56,119 nt of DNA from an uncultured Bacilli bacterium (GCA_947625505.1 CANQON010000009.1:1-56119), one strand, 5' to 3'; counted from the stretch's first letter, positions 1-9,857 are shown. Notes: generated by a model not told the origin, from the letters alone. Numbers and translations are program-made.

Positions 1-70
1 ACGCATATTTTCGTGTTTTTAGTCGTGGTATAATATTAATATAAATTTAGTGTTGACAAAACTTAGATAG

Positions 71-1993
71 TCAATTTTTATAATCTTCGCAATAAAATGA
101 CTTTGAATTTTCAACGACATTTCTTCCACATTTTGGGCATTCCCCAATAAATTCTTTATTTTTTGTATATTTTTCTATATTTTTATTTGATGAAGTATAC
201 ATTTTTAATTCTTTAACCACAACATCAATTATATTATCAATTGATATCTCATTCTTATATATTTGTTTTAATAATTGTGATATTTCAACAGTCTTATTGA
301 CATCTAAATTAATATCTAACTGCTTTAAATTATTTATTAGGGATTCGCCTTTTGGACTAATAGACAAACTATTTTTTGATTTAATAATATATTCATATTT
401 AACAGCATTTTCTATAATACTAGATCTTGTTGCAACAGTTCCAATTTCAATACCTCTTAAAATATCCTTATAAATTTCTTCATCAGTTGAAGAAGATGCA
501 CTTTCATCTATGGCATTATCTTCTAATTTGTTTGATGGCACCTTTCTAAATGGATTTTTTAAATAACTATTTAGTTCAGCTTCAGTCACTTTTTGTGGGG
601 GTGTTGTAGTATTTATTTCTAATTTCAAATTTGGTTCAAATGTTTCTCCTTCTCTAAAGTTAGGTAAAATATGATCTTTTGTCGGTTCAAATTTTAAGAA
701 ACCTTCTTGCATAATACTATTTCCTTTTAAATATGCATGGAAAGTAGCAAATCTAAAGCAAACTTTAGTCTCTTGAATAATTGTGTCATCCTTACAAAAT
801 ACGGCCTTAAAGCGATTTAAAATGCTGTTATATACAGTTTCCTCTTCCTTAGAAGAAAAAACTGGTAATGATGCAAGTTTAGTAGTAATAATTATAGCAC
901 TATGACTTTCTATCTTACTATCATCAAAAATAGACGATTTATCTTTAAAAGTTAAGTTATAGTCATTTAATAAAGATAATATTTCTTTAACTTTATCCTT
1001 TTCATTGGTAGACAAATACTCTGTGTTTGTTCGAGGATAAGTTACAAGTCCTTTTTCATACAAAGCTTGAACAATTTTTAAAGTGGTTGATAAAGGCATT
1101 TTATAATTTTTAAATAAATAATTTTGTAAAGTATCTAATGAAAATAATTTTGGCGACTGTTTAATCATTTCCTTTGAAGAAATACTTTCAACAAAAATAT
1201 TTTCATGTTCAAGCTTTTGAATCAATTCTAAAGCCTTTTGATGACTTTCATTTGAATTATCATCAAATTTTAAACTGTCAAAGGATAATTTTAATTGCTT
1301 ATTATCTTTCATTATGGTTGTATTGATTACATAATAATCTTTTGGCATAAAATTTTTAATTAACATATCACGGTCATAAACAAATTGAACAATTGGAACC
1401 AAAACTCGACCTACAGGGAACATACAATTGGATTTAATTGTCATATATCTAGTAAGATTTATTCCAAAAAGCCAATCTATATATGTTCTAGCTAGCCCTT
1501 CATTATATAAATTTTTTGTATTATCAATGTTCTTACAATCTTTTAATTGTTTACAGATTGTCTCTTTTGTTTGATCAGGAAGCCATAGTCGAGTAATCTT
1601 CCTTTTTATACCTAATTCGGAAAAAATATTATAAATGATATTGTTTATGATCACTTCACCTTCACGGTCTGCATCGCCACAATTAATTATCTCTTCAACA
1701 TCATCTCTTAAAATCAATTGTTTAATAATAGAATATTGTTTTTTACATCCACTATCATTTTTTAATTTAAATAAAAATTGTCCGGGAACAAATGGAAGTT
1801 CATCAAGATTCCACTTTGTTCTTTCTCTATTAAAATAATCATCAATATCATAGAGTCTTAATAAATGACCAAAAGCAAATGTTACCATGTAGTTATCATT
1901 TTCATAATACCCATCTTTTTTAGTCATTTTACCAATTGAATTAATGACATTTAAAGCTAAACTTGGTTTTTCGCAAATAATTAATTTTTTCAT
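71..1993 (-). CDS. topB: DNA topoisomerase III (type IA), element-borne
   Basis: Type IA topoisomerase, probably relaxing or decatenating element DNA during conjugative transfer. The N-terminal TOPRIM domain carries GDADREGE (about residues 105-112). The active-site tyrosine lies in GLVTYPRTNTEY (about residues 315-326). The C-terminus begins a zinc ribbon (CPKCGR, then FYC) but stops right after YCEDYKN, so the fourth Cys usual in such ribbons is missing and the 640-residue protein looks clipped. TopB is a standard component of Firmicutes conjugative elements. It is the last gene of the leftward block in view. The 70 bases beyond it are AT-rich and show no clear feature apart from weak promoter-like hexamers. 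Confidence 0.93.
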   Translation of the reverse strand: MKKLIICEKPSLALNVINSIGKMTKKDGYYENDNYMVTFAFGHLLRLYDIDDYFNRERTKWNLDELPFVPGQFLFKLKNDSGCKKQYSIIKQLILRDDVEEIINCGDADREGEVIINNIIYNIFSELGIKRKITRLWLPDQTKETICKQLKDCKNIDNTKNLYNEGLARTYIDWLFGINLTRYMTIKSNCMFPVGRVLVPIVQFVYDRDMLIKNFMPKDYYVINTTIMKDNKQLKLSFDSLKFDDNSNESHQKALELIQKLEHENIFVESISSKEMIKQSPKLFSLDTLQNYLFKNYKMPLSTTLKIVQALYEKGLVTYPRTNTEYLSTNEKDKVKEILSLLNDYNLTFKDKSSIFDDSKIESHSAIIITTKLASLPVFSSKEEETVYNSILNRFKAVFCKDDTIIQETKVCFRFATFHAYLKGNSIMQEGFLKFEPTKDHILPNFREGETFEPNLKLEINTTTPPQKVTEAELNSYLKNPFRKVPSNKLEDNAIDESASSSTDEEIYKDILRGIEIGTVATRSSIIENAVKYEYIIKSKNSLSISPKGESLINNLKQLDINLDVNKTVEISQLLKQIYKNEISIDNIIDVVVKELKMYTSSNKNIEKYTKNKEFIGECPKCGRNVVENSKSFYCEDYKN

Positions 1994-2094
1994 TTAATTT
2001 CCTTTCTACAGTTTATTTTTAATTGCATATTTCACCATCCTTCTATAAATTTTAATACCATTTAAATGGCATAGATTTAAAATAGATTTAAAAC

Positions 2095-2502
2095 TTATAA
2101 TGAAAAACTAGGTGAATCTTTTTCATTATCATATTTAGTTAAATCAAATAAAATATTTTCTTTCGTTTCGTCTTCCGAATAGATTTCAATTACAGGATCA
2201 ATAAAGACATTTCCTTCTTCCTCAAAAATCGTAATAAAGCAATGAGGAAAAGTTAAATAATAATATCCATCCTCATCAATATTAAATTTTTCTGGAGCAA
2301 TGTCTTTAAATATTTCAGACATGGAATGATAATTTCGACTCAAAAAGAAGGATTCAAATTGTTTTTCTTCATCTATTGCCTGCAATACTAAAGAAAAATC
2401 TTCATCAGAAAAGTAACTTTTAATATCACTATAATCTATTGGATCTAGAATGCTATTCATTCCATTAACGATTGAAGATTCAATTTTTGATAAAATTCCC
2501 AT
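2095..2502 (-). CDS. Hypothetical acidic element protein (135 aa)
   Basis: I do not recognise this protein. It is small, acidic (many Glu/Asp) and soluble, with no membrane segment, and alternates helical N-terminal and beta-rich central stretches (YYYLTFPHCFITIF). It lies between topB and a 40-residue basic peptide gene in the conjugative operon, about 100 bases upstream of topB. The start is preceded by a weak AAGGA at roughly 10 bases. No function is proposed. Confidence 0.6.
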   Translation of the reverse strand: MGILSKIESSIVNGMNSILDPIDYSDIKSYFSDEDFSLVLQAIDEEKQFESFFLSRNYHSMSEIFKDIAPEKFNIDEDGYYYLTFPHCFITIFEEEGNVFIDPVIEIYSEDETKENILFDLTKYDNEKDSPSFSL

Positions 2503-2523
2503 TCAATGCACATCCTTCCATAA

Positions 2524-2646
2524 TTATTTCATTCTCTTATGTTTTTTATTTGTCTTTTCCTTTGAAGTAAATTTATCTATTTTTGCAAAATGACTCTGAT
2601 ACTTTCTTTTTTGAGTGTTGTTTCCATCTTTTCTATGCTTTGGCAT
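2524..2646 (-). CDS. Small, very basic 40-residue protein
   Basis: This short reading frame starts with MPKHRKDGNNTQKRK and ends KKHKRMK; about a third of its residues are Lys, Arg or His. A strong AGGAGG lies 8 bases before the ATG, and it fits tightly between two operon genes, which supports translation. The composition suggests nucleic-acid binding, but that is inference. I do not recognise a family. The gene is short enough to be missed by usual annotation cut-offs. Confidence 0.6.
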   Translation of the reverse strand: MPKHRKDGNNTQKRKYQSHFAKIDKFTSKEKTNKKHKRMK

Positions 2647-2659
2647 ATCTCATACCTCC

Positions 2660-3238
2660 TTACATTTCTAAATTCTTGTCAGATTCAGATATTTGAATAT
2701 AATTAATACTTGGATTAATAAGGGTTTCTAATTGATGGCGATTGTCATTAAATTGTAATACCAAATTCATATAGCCTAGAACTCTATACTCACCATTATC
2801 TATTTCAATAAAATCTTTTAATCCTAATTCTTCACCTTGTACTGTTAAGTAATCTAAGTCGCCATCACCAAAATCATTTTCTTTTTTAACTTCTTCCCAT
2901 TCATCATAGTCTATATAGCACATATTAGAATCAGATTCACACACAGTATCATAAACATACTGTAACAACGGATTGAGATAACCAATTTTAGGCAATGACC
3001 TCAATTTATCAAAATTTTCATATACATTTTTAGCAACACATTGTAATTCTGTTACTTCACTTGATTTATCATTGTCTGTATCATCAATACATATACAGAC
3101 ACAAGCAACCTCAGATTTTGCTTCGAATAATTTAACTTGATAAATCGTATCTTCGTTATCTCTACTCCAAGAGTTCAAAATTTTAAACCCCTTTAATGGT
3201 TCTTTACTTGAAGAAAATTCAAAATAATTGTAATACAT
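2660..3238 (-). CDS. Hypothetical element protein (192 aa)
   Basis: I do not recognise this soluble acidic protein. It shows mixed alpha/beta composition, several cysteines (ACVCICIDD near residue 45) and no signal peptide or membrane segment. The start has a good AGGAGG. It is 11 bases from the next upstream gene, so it is co-transcribed with the conjugation genes. No function can be assigned from sequence alone. Confidence 0.6.
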   Translation of the reverse strand: MYYNYFEFSSSKEPLKGFKILNSWSRDNEDTIYQVKLFEAKSEVACVCICIDDTDNDKSSEVTELQCVAKNVYENFDKLRSLPKIGYLNPLLQYVYDTVCESDSNMCYIDYDEWEEVKKENDFGDGDLDYLTVQGEELGLKDFIEIDNGEYRVLGYMNLVLQFNDNRHQLETLINPSINYIQISESDKNLEM

Positions 3239-3249
3239 AATTAAGCCTC

Positions 3250-3663
3250 CTATTTTTCAAATGATTTTTCTGTCAATTTTCCAAAATCAATTTCTGAATA
3301 TAAACTATAGGATGCCATATTAAATCCAAATTGTGCTAATAAACATTTATTCGTTCCATTTAAGCATAATGGATCATCTATATCATAATTAGCACCCAAA
3401 ACGTCAGCTATATTTAAAGTTTCATTACTTTTTAAGGTTGATGCTAATAAAGAATTAATTTCTCCTTTAGTAACATCATAAAAAGCAACAACATTGTCGA
3501 CATCCTTTAGTGGCTCAACTCGGCCAAGAGATTTACCTGTTTTTAAGATTTCTTCTAAAATATTTTTCAATTCACTTGGTTGAAAATTTGTTTCATAATA
3601 TTCAATAACAAAGTTTTTTAAATAACTATTTCCGTAATATTCTTTTAAATAATTTTCATTCAT
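3250..3663 (-). CDS. Hypothetical element protein (137 aa)
   Basis: Unrecognised soluble protein with a Tyr/Asn-rich helical N-terminus (NENYLKEYYGNSYLKNF) and no transmembrane segment. AAAGGA precedes the ATG. It sits 14 bases downstream of the membrane-anchored protein gene at 3,678-4,481 and is part of the same leftward operon. Function unknown. Confidence 0.6.
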   Translation of the reverse strand: MNENYLKEYYGNSYLKNFVIEYYETNFQPSELKNILEEILKTGKSLGRVEPLKDVDNVVAFYDVTKGEINSLLASTLKSNETLNIADVLGANYDIDDPLCLNGTNKCLLAQFGFNMASYSLYSEIDFGKLTEKSFEK

Positions 3664-3677
3664 TATTATTTTCCTTT

Positions 3678-4481
3678 CTATTTTAGGTTAATAACCTTTG
3701 TTTCTGTATAGGCTTCATTTTCAAGTTTTGATACTGTCAAAGTAAAATTATTGTAATTAAAAGAGATTTTTACATTTGCCTTTGATTCATCTAAAAACGA
3801 TGTGTTTGTAAATGCATCTTTTTCAATGGGTAAATTATTTTTATCAAAGATATATACAGTATTAATTAGATTTGATGAATAAAGTGATTGATAATACAAA
3901 AATGTCATTGCAGATTCAATATTTTTGTCAGTAATATCTTTATTTTCCCATTCTAACCATCTGTACTCATTACTCTCTAAGTTAAAGTTTGTTACATCCA
4001 TTTCAGTAGCAACTTTAAGCTTATATGCTTTTATGTCATTAAATTTAACGGTGCTAGGTTCTTCTTCTACTTGATAAGTAAGTGATTCGTTAACAGCCCA
4101 ACCATTAAAGTTATTTGTTTGTAAAATATTATCATTAGAATCTATAATATCTAATTGCCCCATTAAATAAGCTTTACTATTATTTATAATTGTTACAACA
4201 TACATATTATCTACTTTTGCAATTTTAGTAGATAATTCACTCATATCAAAATCACCCATTAATTCTAATTGGCTTAAATCTATTTCATTCAATGCTAAAG
4301 AATTATCAGGCTTGTAAGAATCTTCTGATTGTTCTTCTTTTGGTACATCAAACTGAAAAATAGAGTTATCTAGTTCATCTTCTTTCTTAGAAGAAGATGA
4401 ACTAGACATTACAATAACTAACGAACATAAAAAAACAACTAGTGAGATAGTTGCTACTAATACAGCTTTTTTATTTATCAT
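3678..4481 (-). CDS. Membrane-anchored extracytoplasmic protein (267 aa)
   Basis: A single N-terminal hydrophobic segment (about residues 6-26, AVLVATISLVVFLCSLVIVM) is followed by a Ser-rich, charged linker and a roughly 200-residue beta-rich domain, so the bulk of the protein probably lies outside the membrane. There is no lipobox or LPXTG signal. Position among T4SS genes suggests an accessory envelope component, but no family is recognised. The start has AAAGGA at proper spacing. The Ser/Lys linker resembles the low-complexity linkers of two other envelope proteins of this element. Confidence 0.6.
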   Translation of the reverse strand: MINKKAVLVATISLVVFLCSLVIVMSSSSSSKKEDELDNSIFQFDVPKEEQSEDSYKPDNSLALNEIDLSQLELMGDFDMSELSTKIAKVDNMYVVTIINNSKAYLMGQLDIIDSNDNILQTNNFNGWAVNESLTYQVEEEPSTVKFNDIKAYKLKVATEMDVTNFNLESNEYRWLEWENKDITDKNIESAMTFLYYQSLYSSNLINTVYIFDKNNLPIEKDAFTNTSFLDESKANVKISFNYNNFTLTVSKLENEAYTETKVINLK

Positions 4482-4499
4482 ATAATTTTCCTTTCTTTT

Positions 4500-4649
4500 T
4501 TAATATTTGCTCATATCTAAATATTGTCTAATAGTAGACAAAACTTTATCAAAAACAGAACAAATCCAATTCCAATTAATAAAAACAAAGTATGTAATTA
4601 AAACAATTACAATCAACGAAAAAATAGTTCTAACAGGATGGTTAAGCAT
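4500..4649 (-). CDS. Small membrane peptide (49 aa)
   Basis: A 49-codon frame begins MLNHPVRTIF and has one strong transmembrane segment (about residues 8-30, ending FVFINWNWIC), followed by a short amphipathic cytoplasmic or external tail. The start is preceded by AGGTGAAGATT, the same start context used by the SSB gene at 25,253 and the genes at 29,561 and 33,289, which supports translation. It fills the gap between the primase gene and the anchored protein. Function unknown. Confidence 0.55.
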   Translation of the reverse strand: MLNHPVRTIFSLIVIVLITYFVFINWNWICSVFDKVLSTIRQYLDMSKY

Positions 4650-4668
4650 AATCTTCACCTCTTTTCTA

Positions 4669-5631
4669 TTAAACATTTAGTGTTGCAACACTTACATTTT
4701 CTTTCTCTTTCATTTTATTAAAATAATTACTCATAACAGCTTCATAATAAAAGTATTGCTTTTCTAAAAGTTTTGGATCTTTCACTAAAAGCTCATTTAT
4801 ATCTTTACAATGTGAAATAGCTGGGATTAAGTGAGTAATAACTGATTTAATATTATTTTCGTTTAATTTTTCTTTAAGTAATAAAGAGGCTTGCTCCCCA
4901 GCAGCATCATTATCAAAAGCAATCATTATCATTCCCTCAAAATTTACTTTTTTTAAATTTTTAATTAGTTGATTAATATTACTTACACCATTTACGCTAA
5001 TAGTTCTTACAGAAGGATCAATTGTTTCTAATGAGAGACTATCAATAATTCCTTCAGTTACATAAACATGAGTGGAAGAAGACGAGTTAGATAATATTTT
5101 TTTATTCCAAATATCACTATTTCCTCTTGATTTATTTTTTTTATTGCCACTAACACTTCTTGCAAAATAGCAATTTTTATTTATTGGAAAAATAGCCATT
5201 TGCGTATTTTGGTCGTAAACTATTTGATATTTTTTTAATAAAGCTGGCATAATACCTCTTTTTTTTGACATATAATCCAACAATTTTTGATTGAAACAAC
5301 ACTTTTGATAATATTCCGTGTAATCCACTAATTTTTGTGGTTGGGGTTTATAATAACTAGGAGAATAATTTAAATAAATTTCATTCAACTTATTTAATTT
5401 ATCATTAAAATTAGTAAGATTATAGTCTAAACCTATTAAATCAAAAATGTCATAACTTGCACCACAAGAAAAACATTTACAAATATTATATTTATCGGTA
5501 AAAATCATACTAGGATGACTATCATTATGATTCGGATTTAAACATTTAAAAAACGATCTTGGACTATTTATATTATGATATTTTGACAAATAATCAGGTA
5601 AAAGTTGCTTTAATTGTTGAATATTTTTCAT
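4669..5631 (-). CDS. DnaG-like mobile-element primase (zinc finger plus TOPRIM)
   Basis: A short primase of the type found on conjugative elements, likely priming the complementary strand after transfer. A CHC2-type zinc finger lies at residues 28-60 (CLNPNHND, CKCFSC). A TOPRIM domain follows, with EGIID near residue 190 and the DxD-type motif AFDNDAAGE near residue 240. At 320 residues it is much shorter than chromosomal DnaG (about 600) and lacks a helicase-interaction domain. AGGAG precedes the ATG. It is separated from virD4 by a hairpin that may partly terminate transcription between them. Confidence 0.88.
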   Translation of the reverse strand: MKNIQQLKQLLPDYLSKYHNINSPRSFFKCLNPNHNDSHPSMIFTDKYNICKCFSCGASYDIFDLIGLDYNLTNFNDKLNKLNEIYLNYSPSYYKPQPQKLVDYTEYYQKCCFNQKLLDYMSKKRGIMPALLKKYQIVYDQNTQMAIFPINKNCYFARSVSGNKKNKSRGNSDIWNKKILSNSSSSTHVYVTEGIIDSLSLETIDPSVRTISVNGVSNINQLIKNLKKVNFEGMIMIAFDNDAAGEQASLLLKEKLNENNIKSVITHLIPAISHCKDINELLVKDPKLLEKQYFYYEAVMSNYFNKMKEKENVSVATLNV

Positions 5632-5649
5632 AATTAATCATCTCCTAAC

Positions 5650-5678
5650 AAAAAAAGATTACATATTATAATCTTTTT
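5650..5678 (-). terminator. Hairpin terminator between virD4 and primase genes
   Basis: The arms AAAAGATTA and TAATCTTTT form a perfect 9-bp stem with a 7-base loop. Read leftward it ends in a T run. It lies after the virD4 stop and 19 bases before the primase start, so it probably lowers expression of the downstream genes rather than ending the operon. Confidence 0.6.
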
Positions 5679-5739
5679 CGGTAATTTGAATAGCACTTAC
5701 TTTTTTTTGATAATGTTGTGCTTAATCTTATTATAATTA

Positions 5740-8016
5740 TTACTGATTTTCATTCATTTGAGAAAAGCCGTCCATATTATTACGAGCTATTTGCCTCATA
5801 ATAATATTTACATCAGTTATAAAAACTTCAATAGTTGCATAATTGTCAATATCGGTTTGAATAACTTTATATTGAGCTTTATCTTGATAAAAATTTAGTT
5901 TATCTATCAAAAATTTATCATTTTCTGTCAATCGACGAGTTGTAGTGATTTTTCCGTAGGTTCTTCCATATTCATCAGGTAAATATTCAATTGAAGAAAT
6001 ATCAGCCTCGCTAATAATATTTTTTATTTGATTAATTGCAGGTTCAAGTAATTTAGCATCAGTATCATGCATTATTCTATTCGTTTGGTTTCTCATTCTT
6101 GTCTTTTGCATTTTTGTATAATAAGTATCTCTTTTATCATTATTTTCTGGATCATTGTCATTAATTTGTTCAACAGAAAAAAGCTTATCTTCTAAAGTAG
6201 ACATGATAAAAGGTATTCTTTCAATTGCACCTTCATGAAATGTCTTATGTTTTGGAGTAAATGTAAAAAATGGAATTGTATCTCGAAAAATTGGAAAACT
6301 TTTTTTAATAGGAAAAATTATAGTTTTATATTCTAACCCCATTATTTCATCTGGTGTAAATAATTCTCTTCCCATAAGTGAAAGATTATTATTGACATTA
6401 AGACTAGATCCCCAACCAGTTCCACGAGAAATAGACTTATTTTGGATTGTTTGCTTACCTAGTCTTTTTGAAATAGCTTCAGCCGTTTCATAAGAGGTTG
6501 TTTTTAAATATACTAGGCCAGCATTACCTTTGATAATATTAGCGACCTCTTTGCCATAAACTTTATCCAATTGAGAGAATTCTTGTATATAAAATTGAAA
6601 TCTCATATTACGAGAACGAGCCACTGTTACCATAGCACTTATAGATGGTAAAGGCGGACAGTTAGCAAATTCATCTAGCATGAATTCAATTCCTATCGGA
6701 CATTTTTGTTTTGGAGAATTAACGGCTAATCTTACTAAGCATTTATACATAATCCCAACAATTAATGTTATTAATATATTATACGATTCATCTTCATCAC
6801 GAACTATAACATACATAGCCACAGGCTTAGTAACCATTCGCGTTTTTTCTTCTCCATTTTCTATATATGTCTCTTCCTTTACAATTCCTTTACCTAAACA
6901 GTCAAAGCTAAAATCGGAAGAACTAGTAACATTAGCGACGTTTAGATCATTAAAAATAGCCATCTTTTGTCCAAAAACCGATGTAATAGATTTATAGGTA
7001 TTTTCCGAAGCACCAATAACATTATTAAGTCTCAACTTAGAATTACAAGTATATGGCAGTTTTTCTATGATTTTTTTAAATTTCTTGGCATTTTGTTCTT
7101 CCGTGGTAGAAATTTGAAATTTTAGGATTGAATTTAGTGTTATTTTATCTTCTTCAATAACGCCTTTTTCATATTCTTCAAGAAAAAAGAAAATTAAACC
7201 AGCCAACAAATTTCCAGCTGATGCTGGGAAAAATGGATCTTTTGAATTTTCTTCAGAACAAATCATATCAGCTATAGATCCGACTAAACGAGATGCTTCA
7301 GCATAAGCATCCATCGATATATTCGTATATTCTTTTATTTTTTTCTCTCTATCCGCAATTCTAGATTCAACTTCTTCTTTTGTTTTAAGAGCATTTTCTC
7401 TTTTCAAAGTTTCAAAATCAAAAGAAGAATCTAAAATTTTTAGTGCTTCTTCGTAATCATCGGCATCAACAACACTTTCTAATTCCAACTCATCAGCTTT
7501 TTTCTTATACTCAAGATAAACTTTCCATTCATCGATAACTGGTTGTAATAAATTTATTTTTGCTGATAAAGTTGGATTTCTAAAATCCAAAGTAATAACC
7601 TCGTAACCATTTTCTTCAAACATTTGGGATGTATCGGAAAACAATTCACCTTTTGGGTCAGAAAAAAAGACACTTCTTTTTATTTTTGCATTGGCAATCA
7701 TTGCAGATTGTGGCTTTACAGAAGTTAAAGATTTACCAGAGCCTGTTGAACCTAAAAACAGCCAATGAGGTGTTTGATTATCCATCCAAACATTATTTAA
7801 ATTTTTATCAAACCAAATTGGAAAGCCAAATTCTTCAATGTTATCTAACGATTGCCTTTTAAAATCTTTTTTTATTTCTTTTTCTGTTGCAAATCTTGCT
7901 GAACCATATTCATTATTATTTTCAACATTTCGATTATACTTTGTTGGATAAATTATAAAAATATATATTAATAAAATAGCTAATAATACTATAATTATTA
8001 AAGTAAAAGCATTCAT
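5740..8016 (-). CDS. virD4: Type IV coupling protein, VirD4/TraG family
   Basis: Membrane ATPase that brings the relaxase-DNA complex to the conjugative channel. The N-terminus is a membrane helix (residues 5-25). Walker A is GSTGSGKS (about residues 88-95) and Walker B is IEFMLDEFANCPPL. The 758-residue length suits the TraG/VirD4 family with an all-alpha insert. The start at 8,016 is chosen because GGAGGTG lies just before it; the longer frame to 8,034 has no such site. It starts 11 bases after the stop of the gene at 8,028. T4CPs also recognise C-terminal signals of protein substrates, which matters for the shared tails noted in the findings. Confidence 0.95.
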   Translation of the reverse strand: MNAFTLIIIVLLAILLIYIFIIYPTKYNRNVENNNEYGSARFATEKEIKKDFKRQSLDNIEEFGFPIWFDKNLNNVWMDNQTPHWLFLGSTGSGKSLTSVKPQSAMIANAKIKRSVFFSDPKGELFSDTSQMFEENGYEVITLDFRNPTLSAKINLLQPVIDEWKVYLEYKKKADELELESVVDADDYEEALKILDSSFDFETLKRENALKTKEEVESRIADREKKIKEYTNISMDAYAEASRLVGSIADMICSEENSKDPFFPASAGNLLAGLIFFFLEEYEKGVIEEDKITLNSILKFQISTTEEQNAKKFKKIIEKLPYTCNSKLRLNNVIGASENTYKSITSVFGQKMAIFNDLNVANVTSSSDFSFDCLGKGIVKEETYIENGEEKTRMVTKPVAMYVIVRDEDESYNILITLIVGIMYKCLVRLAVNSPKQKCPIGIEFMLDEFANCPPLPSISAMVTVARSRNMRFQFYIQEFSQLDKVYGKEVANIIKGNAGLVYLKTTSYETAEAISKRLGKQTIQNKSISRGTGWGSSLNVNNNLSLMGRELFTPDEIMGLEYKTIIFPIKKSFPIFRDTIPFFTFTPKHKTFHEGAIERIPFIMSTLEDKLFSVEQINDNDPENNDKRDTYYTKMQKTRMRNQTNRIMHDTDAKLLEPAINQIKNIISEADISSIEYLPDEYGRTYGKITTTRRLTENDKFLIDKLNFYQDKAQYKVIQTDIDNYATIEVFITDVNIIMRQIARNNMDGFSQMNENQ

Positions 8017-8027
8017 AAACACCTCCA

Positions 8028-8750
8028 CTAACAAGACTGGGCTAAAAATTCACTTTCTGATACTTCTTGTTCTGATTCTTCTTTAGAACAAACTTCAAAG
8101 TATTTATCGTTAATATTAATTTCATTAACCCATTCTTCTTCATCTTTTATAGATACATAATTTTCTAATTTGATATCATTTTCATCGGGAGCAATAGATA
8201 AGAAAAACCTTACATTATCGCATTCTATACAATTTAATTGAGAATTGTAATTACGATTTTGTTTTAAATTAGCAACTACTGTTTCAATAAAATCGGCGTA
8301 ATTTTTTTGCTTGTTACGATAATTTAAAAGCCCTAATTCTTTTGATAGTTGAATATAGAGTGCATAAGTATGCTTAATAAAATTTGAATCTTCAATTAAA
8401 CTTTTTTCAACAAAATTAGCATTTCGCCAAATGGTTGATGGTGTTCCTGTATCTGAAATTATTTCATAGTCATTAGGTAATACTGTTCCACTATCACAGT
8501 CAAGAATATATTCTTGATCTGAGGCAATTATTTTTAAAACTGTTTTTGCAATATATTTTTTATCTTCACGAGTAGGATTAGGGTTTGTCTCACTCATAAA
8601 ATCACAATTTGAAATTAATACAATCTTTTGAATTTTATTAATCATTTTATTAACATCATAAAGAGTCGTTAAATAATCAAAAATTTTTGAAAAATTTAAG
8701 TCTAATTTTTGGTTAATATCTTCTAAAAGAATTTGTTGTTGCTCATTCAT
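8028..8750 (-). CDS. Hypothetical element protein upstream of virD4 (240 aa)
   Basis: I do not recognise this protein. It is soluble, with a helical N-terminus, a central beta-rich region and a Glu/Ser-rich C-terminal tail. Two cysteines sit close together near residue 175 (NCIECDN). No signal peptide or membrane helix is visible. GAGGTGA precedes the start. Its position directly before virD4 suggests a role in substrate docking or regulation, but that is only contextual. Confidence 0.6.
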   Translation of the reverse strand: MNEQQQILLEDINQKLDLNFSKIFDYLTTLYDVNKMINKIQKIVLISNCDFMSETNPNPTREDKKYIAKTVLKIIASDQEYILDCDSGTVLPNDYEIISDTGTPSTIWRNANFVEKSLIEDSNFIKHTYALYIQLSKELGLLNYRNKQKNYADFIETVVANLKQNRNYNSQLNCIECDNVRFFLSIAPDENDIKLENYVSIKDEEEWVNEININDKYFEVCSKEESEQEVSESEFLAQSC

Positions 8751-8771
8751 ATTAAATCACCTCACATAAAC

Positions 8772-9854
8772 TTACAGATCTATTTCTTCAATGTCTTCTA
8801 GCACACTTGGATCGCCCTCTATTTCTTCGCCAAAAACATCTTCAACAATATGACTAGCATCATCTTGTTTAGCATATTGTTCAGATAATTCTTTTTGTGG
8901 GGGTATCCTAATTTCCTCATAAACGAATTTGTTATTGTTTTCTTGATATTCATGAACAATTGTATCCTCAGTTTTGCGTCGTTCAGCATTTGTATAATCC
9001 AATTTATGCTGTTGAAAATCATTATATTTTTGAGTGATTTTGTCGTTAGCTTCAATATATTTATCTAGGCGTTCTATATATTTTTCATCGACTAAATCTG
9101 TTTGCAATCTTTCCGGGTCTTTGTAATATACTTTTGCGTCAGATAACTCAAACTTCTTTTTCCTTTCAGCTATTAAAGTTTTATAGTCAGTTGAGCGTGC
9201 TAATTCAGTCCCAAAATCGCCTAAATTTTTTTGACGAGTATTTTGAATTCTATCCAGTTCCTTATTGTATTTAGCTTCTATATTGTTTTTATCAGATTCT
9301 AATTGCTTTATCGTTTTTTTATCTTGATTTTCATCAAGTCTGTTAATTTTCTCATTATATTCATTAATTTTAATTTCACGCTCATGATTCACCTTTTGAG
9401 CCATTTGTATTAATTCTTTTTCCTTCTTTAACTTTTCATTAGCTATTTCAGTAGATAAGCGGGGCTCATTTTTGACTTTTTTGTTATATCCATATAAAAA
9501 ATTAGAAAATTTTTCACCACTAGTAGTGAACCATTTACCAATGCGGTTTGTAAACTTTTGAAAAAGTTGAACAACAAATAGAGGAGATTCGTAATTTACT
9601 CTATCCATTTCCCCTTCAACCACCAAGTTTTGATCATTATACAAATTTTCAGCTTGATGAACTAGTCTTTCTTTTTCTTGTTCTTTTTTCTTTTTATCAA
9701 AAGATGTAGCAATAAGTTCATCGGATTCGTCTTTGGAAGCTGTCATAGTTTTTTGGATTGGCTCTTCAGTATAAACTGATTTTCTTCTTCTAAGATTAAA
9801 TGCAACTTTTTCAAAAAAACCATTTTTTTCTTTTTCTTTATGTTCAGTGTCCAT
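8772..9854 (-). CDS. Charged coiled-coil protein with acidic EEIDL tail
   Basis: A 360-residue hydrophilic protein rich in Lys and Glu. Residues about 140-300 are predicted by eye to be a long coiled coil (repeating charged heptads such as EKELIQMAQKVNHEREIKI). A short more hydrophobic stretch lies near residue 90. The C-terminus is strongly acidic and ends EDIEEIDL, resembling the tails of the SSB, HipA-like and Fic proteins of this element. AGGAGATG precedes the start. The family is not recognised; position suggests a T4SS or relaxosome accessory. Confidence 0.65.
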   Translation of the reverse strand: MDTEHKEKEKNGFFEKVAFNLRRRKSVYTEEPIQKTMTASKDESDELIATSFDKKKKEQEKERLVHQAENLYNDQNLVVEGEMDRVNYESPLFVVQLFQKFTNRIGKWFTTSGEKFSNFLYGYNKKVKNEPRLSTEIANEKLKKEKELIQMAQKVNHEREIKINEYNEKINRLDENQDKKTIKQLESDKNNIEAKYNKELDRIQNTRQKNLGDFGTELARSTDYKTLIAERKKKFELSDAKVYYKDPERLQTDLVDEKYIERLDKYIEANDKITQKYNDFQQHKLDYTNAERRKTEDTIVHEYQENNNKFVYEEIRIPPQKELSEQYAKQDDASHIVEDVFGEEIEGDPSVLEDIEEIDL

Positions 9855-9857
9855 AAA

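Noticed and set aside
1-70. Left end or attachment site of the element at the window edge
   Set aside because: No repeat of the 37,505-37,520 junction and no CotE-like codons are visible; the sequence is simply AT-rich.
1635-1838. Short + strand frames inside topB, virD4, relaxase, ezrA and tyrS
   Set aside because: Antisense shadows of well-supported genes without ribosome sites.
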